DNA of 64,000 bases, from positions 107,001 through 171,000 of the forward strand of contig JADJRC010000009.1 in assembly GCA_016712415.1 (NCBI GenBank), given 5' to 3'. The notes under the pieces are model-generated. The model saw only the letters and a program-made list of their open reading frames with translations. It did no database searches and was not told the origin of the DNA. Origin of the DNA: Lewinellaceae bacterium. Its GTDB lineage: Bacteria; Bacteroidota; Bacteroidia; Chitinophagales; Saprospiraceae. Positions 1 to 8,749 of the stretch are shown here, in pieces; within the stretch, counting starts at the first letter, position 1, and every line of letters begins with the position of its first letter. The translations under genes were made by a program, and so were the position numbers.

Positions 1-913
1 TCACCACGCGCAGTTGATCCTGCAGTCCGCCCGAATCAACGCCGTATAGCCCGATGCCCAGGCGCACCATATCGAAATGGTATTCCGGGAAACGCGCGAT
101 GCCTCCGGTATTGACGATGTGCCGCAGCGGGGCGTAGCCGAGTGCGGCCGCTATCGGTGCGTACATGTCTGAAAAGGCGGCCGCCTGCCGGTGCGTAAAC
201 GCGTCGTGCTGCGGTGCGTCGCTGGCCGAAAGGTGGGAAAAAACGGATTTTACTTCAAGGTTGGGGTTAGCTGTCAGTTTTTCTGCAACAATTTGAATAT
301 CAAGTGGTTCGAGTCCTAGCCGATGCATGCCGGTATCCAGTTTCAGGTGGATAGCCAGGTGCTTTTCCTGCCCGGCATAATGGATCAGTTCGTCGAGCAG
401 GGGCAGGCTGTACACTTCCGGTTCGAGCCGGAACCGGTACATGGCATCGAAGCCGGAAGGGTCGGGGTTGAGCACCAGTATGGGCAGGTTGACGCCTGCC
501 TGCCGGAGCTCGATACCCTCGTCGGCGTATGCCACCCCGAGATAGTCGACATGGTGAAATTCGAGCAGTTTGGCCAGTTCGGCCGAGCCGCTTCCATAGC
601 CTGAAGCCTTTACCATAGCCAGCATTTTCGTGCCGGGACGAAGCAGGCGGTTGTACACATTGAGGTTGTGCACCAGCGCGGTGAGGTTTACCTCCAGCAC
701 GGTTTTGTGGGCTTTTTGCTCCAGCCGGCGGGCGATATGCTCGAAAGCAAATGGCCGCGCCCCTTTCAACAGGATCAGTTCGTCGAGGAAATGGTGTTGC
801 TGTATATTTTGCAGGAATGTTGCGGTGTCCGGGTAAAAAGTCGTGTCAAAGTCTGCCGGCAGTTTTTCCCGTATGGACGGTATATCCGTACCGATACCGA
901 TCAGCCGGTTCAC
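1..913 (-). CDS. alr: Alanine racemase part of a MurF-Alr fusion (partial, frameshifted)
   Basis: PLP-dependent alanine racemase converts L-Ala to D-Ala for peptidoglycan in the cytoplasm. The frame can be read without stop from about 913 down to the window edge. It starts with a linker (VNRLIGIGTDI), then shows the PLP-lysine motif MLAMVKASGYGS with the lysine codon at 608-610, and later a RLGIGLYGVD segment typical of the barrel. The C-terminal domain with the second catalytic base (Tyr) lies outside the window. It follows MurF directly in a frame shifted by one base; in Bacteroidota these two are normally one fused polypeptide. No independent start codon or ribosome binding site is evident, so I read it as the second half of the fusion, split by an indel at the T7 run 915-921. 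The family assignment is secure; the state of the reading frame is not. Confidence 0.88.
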   Translation of the reverse strand, partial: MNRLIGIGTDIPSIREKLPADFDTTFYPDTATFLQNIQQHHFLDELILLKGARPFAFEHIARRLEQKAHKTVLEVNLTALVHNLNVYNRLLRPGTKMLAMVKASGYGSGSAELAKLLEFHHVDYLGVAYADEGIELRQAGVNLPILVLNPDPSGFDAMYRFRLEPEVYSLPLLDELIHYAGQEKHLAIHLKLDTGMHRLGLEPLDIQIVAEKLTANPNLEVKSVFSHLSASDAPQHDAFTHRQAAAFSDMYAPIAAALGYAPLRHIVNTGGIARFPEYHFDMVRLGIGLYGVDSGGLQDQLRVV

Positions 914-2109
914 CTTTTTTTCCAGTAAAGCGCCGCCACCCTGCCATAGAGTTCGGCTTTGTCCCAACCGCTTTGCAGGATGTCCGACAAGATCAGGGTG
1001 AGTCGCCCGGCGCGCGCCTGCTGTGCGGCGAATTGCAACACGATGCGCAAGGAGGCCACGTCGTTGTTGTAAAAATCGTTGATCAGGGTGCAGCGGTTGA
1101 CGCCGGCCTTCAGTTCGAGCCGCATTTCCACGGGATACAGGCGTTTCATCCTGTTGGCCATTTGCTCCCTGGACACACCCAGCAGGTGCATCAGCGCGAG
1201 GCAATGGGTGGCATTTTCGAGCGAGGCCCCGTCCGTGAACTGAAAATTGGCAATGGAATACGCCTGGCCGGGCGCGGCGGGCGCTGCGAGGCTTGCATGG
1301 AGATGGGTATGTTCCTGCGTGATCCGGTATTCGACCTGCATATCGGCCGGTTTTCCTGTTGCCGACCAGGTAAACAGGCGCCTTCCGGGCCGGCTTGCCT
1401 GCCATTCTTGTGCCGCCTGAAAAACCGCATCGTGGTCGGCGCAGCAAATCAGCGTTTGTGCGCGGTCGAACAGGCGCATTTTTTCCATTATTTTTTCCGC
1501 TTTGGAAGAAAATCCCTCCCGGTGCGCCGGACCGATATTGGTGAATATGCCTATCGTCGGGCGGATAACCGGCTCCAGGCGTTCCATTTCACCCGGCTGT
1601 GAAATGCCCGCTTCGAATAGCGCGAGGGTATGTTCGGGGCGTATCTGCCACACCGAAAGCGGCACGCCGACCTGCGAATTGTAACTTTTTGGGCTTCTAA
1701 CGATGTTAAAATCGGGAGCAAGCAACTGGTACAGCCACTCCTTAACCACTGTTTTGCCATTGCTGCCGGTTATACCGACAACGGTCAGGTCGAAGCGGGC
1801 GCGGTGGTGTGCTGCGAGTGCCTGCAGGGCGTCGAGCGTATTGCCGACTTTCAGAATATTGGCGCCGGGCAGCGTATCGGGGGCTGCATGGCGGTCCACC
1901 ACAAAATGCCGGACACCGGCCCTGTAAGCGTCGGACAGGTAGCGGTGGCCGTCGTGCCGTTTGCCGGAAAGGGCGAAAAAGATCGATACCGCAGGCGCAG
2001 TGACGTGTCTGCTGTCGAGCAGCAACTGGTCCACTTCGGCTGCCGGGTCGGACTGCTGTAGCCAGGTGGCGGAAATCAGGTGTTTTATTTCGGCGATGGT
2101 GTAATTCAT
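910..2109 (-). CDS. murF: UDP-N-acetylmuramoyl-tripeptide--D-Ala-D-Ala ligase (N-terminal half of MurF-Alr)
   Basis: MurF adds D-Ala-D-Ala to UDP-MurNAc-tripeptide, the last cytoplasmic step of precursor synthesis. The 399-residue product has the Mur ligase N-terminal domain (LDSRHV near residue 32), the ATP loop GITGSNGKT (112-120), a central domain with NIGPAHREGF, and the C-terminal domain ending in LILSDILQSG. The frame then stops at TGA 910-912 just after a run of seven A on the coding strand (T7 at 915-921 on the plus strand). One extra A would join it to the alanine racemase reading frame as ...WKKKVNRLIGIG. Fusion of the two enzymes is the usual arrangement in this phylum, so the stop is probably an indel artefact or a slippage site. 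The start is the ATG at 2107-2109. Confidence 0.92.
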   Translation of the reverse strand: MNYTIAEIKHLISATWLQQSDPAAEVDQLLLDSRHVTAPAVSIFFALSGKRHDGHRYLSDAYRAGVRHFVVDRHAAPDTLPGANILKVGNTLDALQALAAHHRARFDLTVVGITGSNGKTVVKEWLYQLLAPDFNIVRSPKSYNSQVGVPLSVWQIRPEHTLALFEAGISQPGEMERLEPVIRPTIGIFTNIGPAHREGFSSKAEKIMEKMRLFDRAQTLICCADHDAVFQAAQEWQASRPGRRLFTWSATGKPADMQVEYRITQEHTHLHASLAAPAAPGQAYSIANFQFTDGASLENATHCLALMHLLGVSREQMANRMKRLYPVEMRLELKAGVNRCTLINDFYNNDVASLRIVLQFAAQQARAGRLTLILSDILQSGWDKAELYGRVAALYWKKR

Positions 2110-2155
2110 ATGCTGCGAAATTCAGGGTTTTGTGCAGAAAGCGGCGGGCTTGACC

Positions 2156-2163
2156 TACTTTTG
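2156..2163 (+). promoter_or_regulatory. Bacteroidetes -7 element TACTTTTG upstream of tsaE
   Basis: TACTTTTG fits the TAnnTTTG element used by the primary sigma factor of Bacteroidetes. A TTTG lies at 2129-2132, but the 23-base spacing is longer than the usual 19-20. The element sits inside the longest tsaE open frame, so it argues that the ATG at 2132 is not the start and that translation begins at the GTG at 2186. Confidence 0.55.
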
Positions 2164-2185
2164 CGGAAAAATAAGAACGTTTTAC

Positions 2186-2611
2186 GTGGAAATACTGGTC
2201 AACACGGTTGCAGAACTTGAAACCTGCATCCCAAAGGTGCTGGAAGCGCTTGCCGGACGCCGCAAAATTGCCCTTTACGGCGAAATGGGCGCCGGAAAAA
2301 CAACCTTTGTCGGCGTATTTTGCCGTTTTCTTGGCGTGACCAGGGCAACCGCCAGTCCGACATTTTCCCTGATCAATCAATATGCATACCCCGCTCCCGA
2401 CGGCGCCACGGCGCTGTTTCACCACATTGACCTCTATCGCCTGCGCAACATACAGGAAGCGCTCGATATCGGTATCGAGGATCTATTATTCGACCCCTGG
2501 TATTGCGTAATCGAATGGCCTCAACTCATAGAGCCCCTGCTTCCGGATGATGCCGCAAAAATTCAGATCGAAATAACCGGCGAAACTTCCCGCCGCGTGC
2601 TAATTTTGTAG
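2186..2611 (+). CDS. tsaE: tRNA threonylcarbamoyladenosine biosynthesis ATPase TsaE
   Basis: TsaE (YjeE) is the small ATPase that works with TsaB and TsaD to put t6A on ANN-decoding tRNAs. The product of about 141 residues contains the Walker A loop GEMGAGKTT (residues 32-40), the family signature SPTFSLINQY, HIDLYRL and the C-terminal IEWPQ. Length is normal for the family. The frame is open from an ATG at 2132, but a promoter-like TACTTTTG at 2156-2163 would lie inside that version, so I prefer the GTG at 2186 (VEILVNT). Transcribed divergently from murF. Confidence 0.93.
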   Translation: MEILVNTVAELETCIPKVLEALAGRRKIALYGEMGAGKTTFVGVFCRFLGVTRATASPTFSLINQYAYPAPDGATALFHHIDLYRLRNIQEALDIGIEDLLFDPWYCVIEWPQLIEPLLPDDAAKIQIEITGETSRRVLIL

Positions 2612-2624
2612 GTTGAAGAGGGTG

Positions 2625-2695
2625 ATATTGATCGTCATTTGTCATTGATCGTCATTGTATATTGCGTTCATTGACCTTTTATAACCGCCATTGAC
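2625..2695 (+). repeat. Short irregular array of ATTGATCGTC/ATTGACC units
   Basis: Between tsaE and ald there are repeated short units beginning ATTG (ATTGATCGTC twice, ATTTGTC, ATTGACC twice). The reverse complement, GACGATCAATGAC, resembles the ATGACGATA units at 38385-38449, so both may belong to one dispersed short-repeat family. Confidence 0.55.
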
Positions 2696-2716
2696 CCTGC
2701 TCAAACGACATTCTCC

Positions 2717-3910
2717 ATGGAAACACTTGCCATACCGCGTACCCAAACTGAAATGCTGGAAGTACATCCCAGGCACCAGCGCTTGTTTATCGGCGTTCCG
2801 AGAGAAACCACCTTGCAGGAAAAACGGGTGGCATTGGTGCCGCATTCCGTTACCACGCTTACGGCGCACGGGCACCGGGTGGTGGTGGAGTCGGGCGCCG
2901 GCGAACAGACCAAATTCACCGACCAGGATTATTCGGAGGCGGGCGCCCAAATCGCGCACAGCCGGGAAGACGTGTTCAAGGCAGATGTTTTGCTCAAGGT
3001 TGCACCGCCGACCCTGGAAGAAATTGACCTGATGCGCCCCAATCAGGTGGTCATCTCGCCTATTCATTTGCCGCTGCTCGATCAGGAATATATCGTTAAA
3101 CTTCAGAAAAAACGGGTGATCGCGCTGGCGATGGAGTATATCCGCGACGACGATACGGGAGTTTTCCCGATGGTACACGTGATGAGCGAAATCGCCGGCA
3201 TCAGCGCCATCCTTATCGCTGCAGAATTGCTCGCCACCACACGCGGCGGGAAAGGCGTGCTGCTGGGCGGAATTGCCGGCGTGCCCCCGGCCAAGGTGAT
3301 TATCCTGGGCGCCGGCGTGGTGGCGGAGTTTTCCACCCGTACGGCCCTCGGCCTGGGCGCCGAGGTGCGTATTTTCGACAACAACGTGTACAAACTGATG
3401 CGCCTGCAAAACCGCGTGGGCAGGCAGTTGCACACTTCGGTCGTCAATCCCATCCACCTCAAAGAGCAACTGCTGAGCGCCGACGTCGCCATCGGCGCCG
3501 TACACTCGCCGCAGGGCCGTACGCCGATGATCGTGTCGGAAGATATTGTGCGGCAAATGAAACCAGGCTCGGTTATCGTCGATGTCAGTATCGATCAGGG
3601 CGGGTGTTTTGAGACCTCCGAAGCGACAACGCACGAAAAACCCACGATTGTGAAACACGGCGTCATTCATTATTGTGTGCCGAACATCCCGTCGCGGGTA
3701 GCCGGTACCGCCTCCGATGCCATCAGCAATATCCTCACTTCCCTGCTGCTGAAAGCCGAAGCAGGCGGTATCCTGCAACTCATTACCAGCCATGAAGGGC
3801 TTCGAAATGGCGTGTACACCTACAAAGGCTGTCTCACCAATGCGTACCTGGGCGAGCGGTTCGACCTGAAAAGTACCAGCCTTGACCTGCTGATTACGTC
3901 GGATTACTGA
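2717..3910 (+). CDS. ald: Alanine dehydrogenase
   Basis: NAD-dependent alanine dehydrogenase interconverts L-alanine and pyruvate plus ammonia. The 397-residue product has the IGVPRE start of the family (Arg29 expected to bind the carboxylate), LLKV (Lys94), ISPIHLP (His117, the catalytic position), the Rossmann segment VIILGAGVVAEF and VIVDVSIDQGGCFET near residue 290. It carries about 24 residues before IGVPRE that typical members lack; an internal ATG at 2753 would shorten this. The related transhydrogenase alpha subunit is unlikely because the chain ends after the NAD domain with an Ald-type C-terminus. Its stop overlaps the end of the convergent gene 3904-4839 by a few bases. Being next to alr and murF, it may share the alanine pool with wall synthesis (inference). 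Confidence 0.92.
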   Translation: METLAIPRTQTEMLEVHPRHQRLFIGVPRETTLQEKRVALVPHSVTTLTAHGHRVVVESGAGEQTKFTDQDYSEAGAQIAHSREDVFKADVLLKVAPPTLEEIDLMRPNQVVISPIHLPLLDQEYIVKLQKKRVIALAMEYIRDDDTGVFPMVHVMSEIAGISAILIAAELLATTRGGKGVLLGGIAGVPPAKVIILGAGVVAEFSTRTALGLGAEVRIFDNNVYKLMRLQNRVGRQLHTSVVNPIHLKEQLLSADVAIGAVHSPQGRTPMIVSEDIVRQMKPGSVIVDVSIDQGGCFETSEATTHEKPTIVKHGVIHYCVPNIPSRVAGTASDAISNILTSLLLKAEAGGILQLITSHEGLRNGVYTYKGCLTNAYLGERFDLKSTSLDLLITSDY

Positions 3911-4839
3911 TCCCAGCAGGCTTCCCGGACCAACCGGGAATAATCCACATCGCGTACCAGCCGCTGGTAGGAGTCGCGGTTGTGGCGTTCGTTTTCTTCA
4001 ACGGTTTTGGCCTGGTAGATAAAATCGGCGAGGCTTTGCCAGCCCCGCAGTTCGGCGGCCGACAGTACCATACACCAGCTGCGGTTCTGCGAAATATCGG
4101 GATGGGCAAGATGTTCCGCCTCACCGGCCAGTCGTACATATTGCTCGATGGTGCTGCGGGTGGGCTGGTAAAAATCGACGCGGTGTACCTGAGGGTCGGA
4201 GGGCAAATAGGTGACCAGGAAGGCATCGCGGTCGGTGAGCGGGAAGCCGTTGGGCAATTGGATCGGCCCGATGTCGGGTACATCAAGGGAGCCGCTGATC
4301 CGGCTGCTGTCGGCCGTGGTGAATCCGTAATACACCTTGCGCCGGAGCGCCTCCTTTACGATAAACAACTGAGCGGTATCGGCTTTGCCTTCATAGGCCA
4401 GGCGCCGGGCGTTTTCCATCGACATTTTACTGAATAACGTGCTCCTGGAGAGCTGATTCAATTCCTGCCGGTTGCTGAAGTGGCGAAAACCCAGGAAACC
4501 GGCGGTGAGCACTACCAGAAAACCCGCAATAAACAGCGCCATTTGCCAGCGGATGCGCCGCTCGTCGACGCGGCGGATGCGGTTGCGCGGGGTATCGACC
4601 GTTTTGTTGACCTCGAATGCATAGCCGAAACGACCGTTTTTTTCCTTGACCACGCTGATCTCGCAAAACTCGTCTTCGATAAAAAACGAGTATTTTTTGG
4701 TGTCCTTCACCGAAAAATCGATCTGCACCACGCGCAAATTGCAGTGGATCATCAAATGCCCGCTCTGGTCGCCGTGGTACAGGCCCACGCGATGCCGGCC
4801 ACCCCGATCGTCGAGAAATACCCAACCTATTTGCGCCAT
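3904..4839 (-). CDS. Conserved hypothetical protein with one membrane helix
   Basis: I do not recognise this 311-residue protein. The N-terminal 90 residues read like a small beta-rich domain (MAQIGWVFLDDRGGRHRVGL; FSVKDTKKYSFFIEDEFCEI). Then comes a basic stretch (RNRIRRVDERRIRW) and one strong transmembrane helix (about residues 98-118, MALFIAGFLVVLTAGFLGF). The remaining 190 residues have no obvious motif but contain charged helical segments. The topology suggests a cytoplasmic N-terminus and an exported C-terminal domain by the positive-inside rule. Its stop overlaps that of ald on the other strand. Codon use resembles the neighbours. Confidence 0.75.
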   Translation of the reverse strand: MAQIGWVFLDDRGGRHRVGLYHGDQSGHLMIHCNLRVVQIDFSVKDTKKYSFFIEDEFCEISVVKEKNGRFGYAFEVNKTVDTPRNRIRRVDERRIRWQMALFIAGFLVVLTAGFLGFRHFSNRQELNQLSRSTLFSKMSMENARRLAYEGKADTAQLFIVKEALRRKVYYGFTTADSSRISGSLDVPDIGPIQLPNGFPLTDRDAFLVTYLPSDPQVHRVDFYQPTRSTIEQYVRLAGEAEHLAHPDISQNRSWCMVLSAAELRGWQSLADFIYQAKTVEENERHNRDSYQRLVRDVDYSRLVREACWDQ

Positions 4840-4923
4840 GCGATCAAGCGAATTTTCTGAAAGGAAAGATAACGCTTAATGGCGGGTTTTGTGGCGCGGG
4901 CGCTGTTAAAATGTGGCAGGGCT

Positions 4924-5043
4924 GGGTACCGGCGGCTTCAGCCGCCGAAAATGTATGGTACCGGCGGCTAAAGCCGCTGAAAACTCATGTGTCTTTCAAA
5001 CAAACCTGTAGGGTGACTTCGGCGGCTGAAGCCGCCGGTACCC
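4924..5043. repeat. GC-rich palindromic repeat cluster (GGTACCGGCGGCTTNAGCCGCC)
   Basis: Three copies of a unit built on GGTACCGGCGGCTT: 4924-4950 and 4957-4983 in direct orientation, and 5018-5043 inverted. The first and third are perfect reverse complements over 26 bases, and each unit is itself a palindrome (CGGCGGCT/AGCCGCCG). The block lies between the end of ugd and the start of the 3904-4839 gene. It could fold as a large cruciform or act as a transcription barrier. Confidence 0.85.
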
Positions 5044-5056
5044 AACCGTCCTGAGA

Positions 5057-6400
5057 CTATCCCACCATCGCACCCACGCGTTTTTTCCCCTTCACTTTCG
5101 GCCTGCCAATGCTGATATACTGGAAGCCTTCTGTTTTCATCTGGTCGAGGTCGTACAGGTTTCGGCCGTCGAAGATGATTTTTTCGCGGAGCAAGGAGGA
5201 TATCCGCTCGAAATCGGGGCTGCGGAACTCCGCCCATTCGGTCATGATGGCCAGGCAGTCGGCGCCTTCCAGCGTTTCATACATGCTGTTGCAGAACCGG
5301 ATGCGGTCGCCATAGATGGCCCTGACGTTGTTCATGGCTTCCGGGTCGAAGGCCTGTACCCGCGCGCCGGCGTGCAGCAGTTCGTCGATGATGGCCAGTG
5401 CCGGGGCCTCGCGAATGTCGTCGGTATTGGGTTTGAAGGCCAGGCCCCACACGGCGATGGTTTTGCCGGCGAGGTCATTTTTGTAGAAGCGGCGTATTTT
5501 TTTGGTAAGTACGGCTTTCTGCAGGCTGTTCACTTTCATCACCGATTTCAGTATCTTGAAATCGTAAGAATTGTCGCTGGCGGTTTTGGCCATTGCCTGC
5601 ACGTCTTTGGGGAAGCAGGAGCCGCCGTATCCGATGCCGGGAAACAGGAAGCGCTTGCCAATGCGCGTATCGCTGCCCATCCCGATGCGTACCTGGTCGA
5701 CGTTGGCGCCCAGTTTTTCGCAGAGATTGGCGATTTCGTTCATGAAGGTAATCCGCGCGGCTAAGTAGGAATTGGCGGCGTACTTGGTCATTTCTGCCGA
5801 GCGCTCATCCATAAAATAGATCGGGTTGCCCTGGCGCACAAATGGCTCGTACAACTGGCGCATGATCTTGCGGGCCTTGTCGCTGCTGGTGCCCACGACC
5901 ACACGGTCGGGCTTCAGGAAGTCTTCCACGGCCACGCCCTCGCGCAGGAACTCGGGGTTCGACACCACGTCGAACAGTTTTCTCGGCAGCCTTTCCGCCA
6001 GTACGGCGGCTCCTTTTTCGGCAGTACCGACCGGCACGGTGCTTTTGTCCACGATCACCTTGTAGTCGGTAATGATCGCGCTCAGGTCGCGCGCCACACC
6101 CATGATGTAGGAAAGGTCGGCGCTGCCGTCTTCGCCGGGCGGGGTGGGCAATGCGAGGAAAATGATCTGGGCATTCGCAATAGCGTCGGCCAGGTTGGTG
6201 GTGAAAGAGAGGCGCCCCTCGTTGGTATTGCGTTCAAAAAGTATGTCGAGGCCGGGTTCGAAGATGGGAATTTCACCCTTCTTCAACCGGTGGACTTTTT
6301 GTTCGTTGTTGTCTACGCAAATAACGGAGTTGCCCGTTTCGGCAAAACAGGTGCCGGTAACTAAACCGACATAGCCGGTTCCAATGACAGCGATGTTCAT
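5057..6400 (-). CDS. ugd: UDP-glucose 6-dehydrogenase family protein
   Basis: Oxidises UDP-glucose (or a related nucleotide sugar) to the uronic acid with two NAD, feeding capsule, exopolysaccharide or LPS synthesis. The 447 residues begin with the Rossmann motif MNIAVIGTGYVGLVTG, followed by VDKSTVPVGT, NPEFLREG and the catalytic cysteine in YGGSCFPKD near residue 263. The C-terminal NAD-binding domain has VWGLAFKPNTDDIREAP and EWAEFR. Length and motifs are typical of UDP-glucose rather than GDP-mannose dehydrogenases, but substrate cannot be fixed by reading. It has a likely own promoter at 6492-6499 and no other sugar gene directly beside it. Confidence 0.93.
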   Translation of the reverse strand: MNIAVIGTGYVGLVTGTCFAETGNSVICVDNNEQKVHRLKKGEIPIFEPGLDILFERNTNEGRLSFTTNLADAIANAQIIFLALPTPPGEDGSADLSYIMGVARDLSAIITDYKVIVDKSTVPVGTAEKGAAVLAERLPRKLFDVVSNPEFLREGVAVEDFLKPDRVVVGTSSDKARKIMRQLYEPFVRQGNPIYFMDERSAEMTKYAANSYLAARITFMNEIANLCEKLGANVDQVRIGMGSDTRIGKRFLFPGIGYGGSCFPKDVQAMAKTASDNSYDFKILKSVMKVNSLQKAVLTKKIRRFYKNDLAGKTIAVWGLAFKPNTDDIREAPALAIIDELLHAGARVQAFDPEAMNNVRAIYGDRIRFCNSMYETLEGADCLAIMTEWAEFRSPDFERISSLLREKIIFDGRNLYDLDQMKTEGFQYISIGRPKVKGKKRVGAMVG

Positions 6401-6491
6401 GACTCGAGTGCAGGTTTTTAAATCTATGTGATCCGCTTTTTGTTTTTTTACGGATTAAAATGATAAAGTTGCTTCATATAAAAACGGCACA

Positions 6492-6499
6492 CAAAGGTA
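6492..6499 (-). promoter_or_regulatory. Bacteroidetes -7 element TACCTTTG upstream of ugd
   Basis: On the minus strand TACCTTTG, a perfect TAnnTTTG match, lies 92 bases before the ugd start in an AT-rich divergent intergenic region. No well-spaced TTTG -33 element was found. Confidence 0.5.
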
Positions 6500-6650
6500 G
6501 CGCGCCGTGTCAACTTCGCCATTTCCAAATACAATTTTTATTTACTGCAAATTCTGTGCAACTTTTAAAATGATATTTGGGCATTTGGCGGCGATGCATA
6601 TAGCCTGTGTGTTAATATCCGTGCAATCCTCATTCCAAATCAAACGAACC

Positions 6651-7762
6651 ATGTTCCAGATGAAGACTTGGCTCATCTTTTTTGCTGTACTTTTTTTACA
6701 ACGAACTGCAGCGGCGCAGCAGTCGGCTCTGGTCAATGTAGTGCCCAATCCCGGTTTTGAGCGTTTCGGCAACCCACCTATCGGATGGTCGTACAAGGGC
6801 GCGTATTTTGGCCAGGTCGTAAAATACTGGTTCAGTGCGACCACCTCCAGCCCCGATGTGTACGGACCCGGGGTAAAGGTGCCGCGCGACTGGGCAAACA
6901 AGGGCTTTGGCGACCAAAAAGCGCACGGCGGCGCCAGCATGGCCGGACTGACCCTTTACGGCTGCACCAACGGCAAGCCGCATTGCAGGGAGTACATCGA
7001 AATACAACTGGCCGAACCGCTGGTGCCCGGCCAGCTTTATCTCGTGGAGTTTTGGGCGGCGCACCTGCAGCGATCGACGCAAATCAACAACCTGGGGTTT
7101 TGTTTTACGGAAACGCGCATCGAAAAAAAGCGGAGGAATTTCTGAAGTTAGACGCGCATTTCAGCGCAAAGAACATCGTGGAGGCGCCCGACGGCAAATG
7201 GGTGAAGGTGAGCGGCACTTTCCAGGCCGATAAAGAATACGAATACCTGATTCTGGGCAACTTTAGCGACGACGCGCATACCCTGACCAGTGCCTACCGC
7301 GACGACTGCTTCAACTATGCGTACTACTACATCGACGATGTGCTGGTGAAAAAGATACCGCCCATTCTTACCGTGCCCATCAAACCCGACGATCTCACAC
7401 GCCAGATACTCGAACCGGGTAAGCCTATCCTGCTGAAAAATATCTACTTCGAGTTCGACAAAGACGAACTCATGCCCCGCTCCTATGTGGAACTGAACAA
7501 ACTGCTGGCGATTATGCAGGAAAACCCGAACATGGTCATCGAGATCATCGGACATACAGACGATATCGGCGACGACGACTACAACAAGTATCTGTCGCGC
7601 TGCCGGGCCAAATCGGTGGTCACTTTTTTACTGGAAAGCAAAATATTACCCGCGCGGCTGCGGTACAAGGGTGCAGGGGAAAAGGAGCCCGTGGTACCCA
7701 ACAATACGGAAGAAGGGCGCGCAAAGAACCGGCGTGTGGAGTTTGCCGTGGTGCGCAAATAA
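6651..7762 (+). CDS. Secreted OmpA-family protein with N-terminal carbohydrate-binding-like domain (frameshifted)
   Basis: Likely outer-membrane-associated peptidoglycan-binding protein. The N-terminus has a signal peptide (MKTWLIFFAVLFLQRTAAAQ; start 6651 or the in-frame ATG at 6660), then a domain starting VVPNPGFERFG typical of Bacteroidota carbohydrate-binding-like modules. The C-terminal 110 residues are a classic OmpA domain (NIYFEFDKDEL, IIGHTDD, SRCRAKSV, NRRVEF). The first frame stops at about 7145 (EKKRRNF) while the rest reads on in another frame (KKAEEFLKLDAHF). The switch falls at the A7 run 7123-7129, and one extra A restores a continuous product ending at 7762. I infer an indel rather than two genes. 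The stop is 2 bases from the convergent thioredoxin stop. Confidence 0.87.
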
Positions 7763-7764
7763 CC

Positions 7765-8073
7765 TCAGGCGGCCTTTTCCGCCGCTTCAATGGCTTTGCG
7801 CAACATGTCTTTGGGCAGGGCGCCTGCCTGGCGCCACAATTCGCGGCCGTTTTTGTATACCACGAACATCGGTACACCCATCACTTTCATACGAACGGCG
7901 AGGTCGGTGTTTTTATCCACATCGATTTTGACAATACGCACGCGGTCGCCCATCTCGGCTTTCAGTTCGTCGAGCAAAGGCAACATGGAGCGGCACGGTG
8001 CGCACCAAGGCGCCCAGAAGTCGACAAGCACGGGTGTATTGGAATTGACAATTTCTTCGAAGGACGATTTCAT
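7765..8073 (-). CDS. trx: Thioredoxin
   Basis: Small cytoplasmic disulfide reductase. The 102-residue frame from the ATG at 8071-8073 has the redox motif WCAPC (residues 23-27) in LVDFWAPWCAPCRSM, the KIDVDKN strand, the cis-proline MGVPMFVVYKNG and a C-terminal helix. The open frame extends 40 codons further upstream, but those residues are not thioredoxin-like, so the internal ATG is chosen. WCAPC instead of the classic WCGPC is common in thioredoxins of this phylum. Confidence 0.93.
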   Translation of the reverse strand: MKSSFEEIVNSNTPVLVDFWAPWCAPCRSMLPLLDELKAEMGDRVRIVKIDVDKNTDLAVRMKVMGVPMFVVYKNGRELWRQAGALPKDMLRKAIEAAEKAA

Positions 8074-8258
8074 ACTTTGATTGCTATGATTGCTTTGACC
8101 TTTAAACGCTGGAATGGCCGGAAAGTCAACCGAAAACCGGTAAATTTTTTCTAAAAAACAACGCTTCTGCACAAAGTGTTGGCGCGCGGACAATCCCGGC
8201 GTTCGCCAACGCCCACTTTTGTGCTTATTTTTACATCAATATTAAACGCCACTTTTAC

Positions 8259-8642
8259 ATGAAAACCCTTTCCCTGCTGCTCCGGCTCGTCGTAGCCGCC
8301 ATTCTGCTGCAAACCCTCTATTTCAAATTTACCGCGGCCCCCGAGAGCGTGTACATATTCCAGACACTCGGCGCAGAGCCGTGGGGCCGTATCGGCTCGG
8401 GTATGGCGGAATTGATCGTTTCCGCTCTGCTGCTCTGGCCGCGCACCGTTGCCATCGGCGCAATCGGCGCCCTGGGCGTGATTACCGGCGCTATCTTATC
8501 GCACCTGACCATACTCGGCATAGAGGTGCAGGGCGACGGCGGCACATTATTCTACCTGGCGCTGGCTGTTTTTGTCGGGAGCGCAACGCTGGCGTGGATA
8601 CACCGGCGCGAAATTCCGGTTATCGGATCGCGATTCGCCTGA
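8259..8642 (+). CDS. DoxX-like small integral membrane protein
   Basis: A 127-residue, four-helix membrane protein of the DoxX type. Hydrophobic segments are at about residues 5-22, 42-62, 66-88 and 96-115; KFTA after the first helix and the GMAELIVSALLL segment fit the family. Members are quinone- or thiol-linked inner-membrane proteins of mostly unclear role. It stands alone between thioredoxin and a secreted NTF2-like gene, and starts at the ATG at 8259. Confidence 0.7.
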   Translation: MKTLSLLLRLVVAAILLQTLYFKFTAAPESVYIFQTLGAEPWGRIGSGMAELIVSALLLWPRTVAIGAIGALGVITGAILSHLTILGIEVQGDGGTLFYLALAVFVGSATLAWIHRREIPVIGSRFA

Positions 8643-8749
8643 CGCGTTCGCCCGCCTGAAGCGACCTTCGGGCGATCTGCCATGCTTTTTTCATCTAAAA
8701 AGGAACGCGATTGGGAGGGAAGGTTTCATTTTTGGCAAAACAAATTTTT

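Noticed and set aside
305..320. GGTTCGAGTCC resembling a tRNA T-loop
   Set aside because: It lies in the alanine racemase coding sequence and no acceptor, D or anticodon stems can be formed around it.
751..1602. Long plus-strand ORF of 283 codons
   Set aside because: Antisense shadow of murF; no family resemblance.
2642..3793. Long minus-strand ORF opposite ald
   Set aside because: His- and Arg-rich shadow of the alanine dehydrogenase gene.
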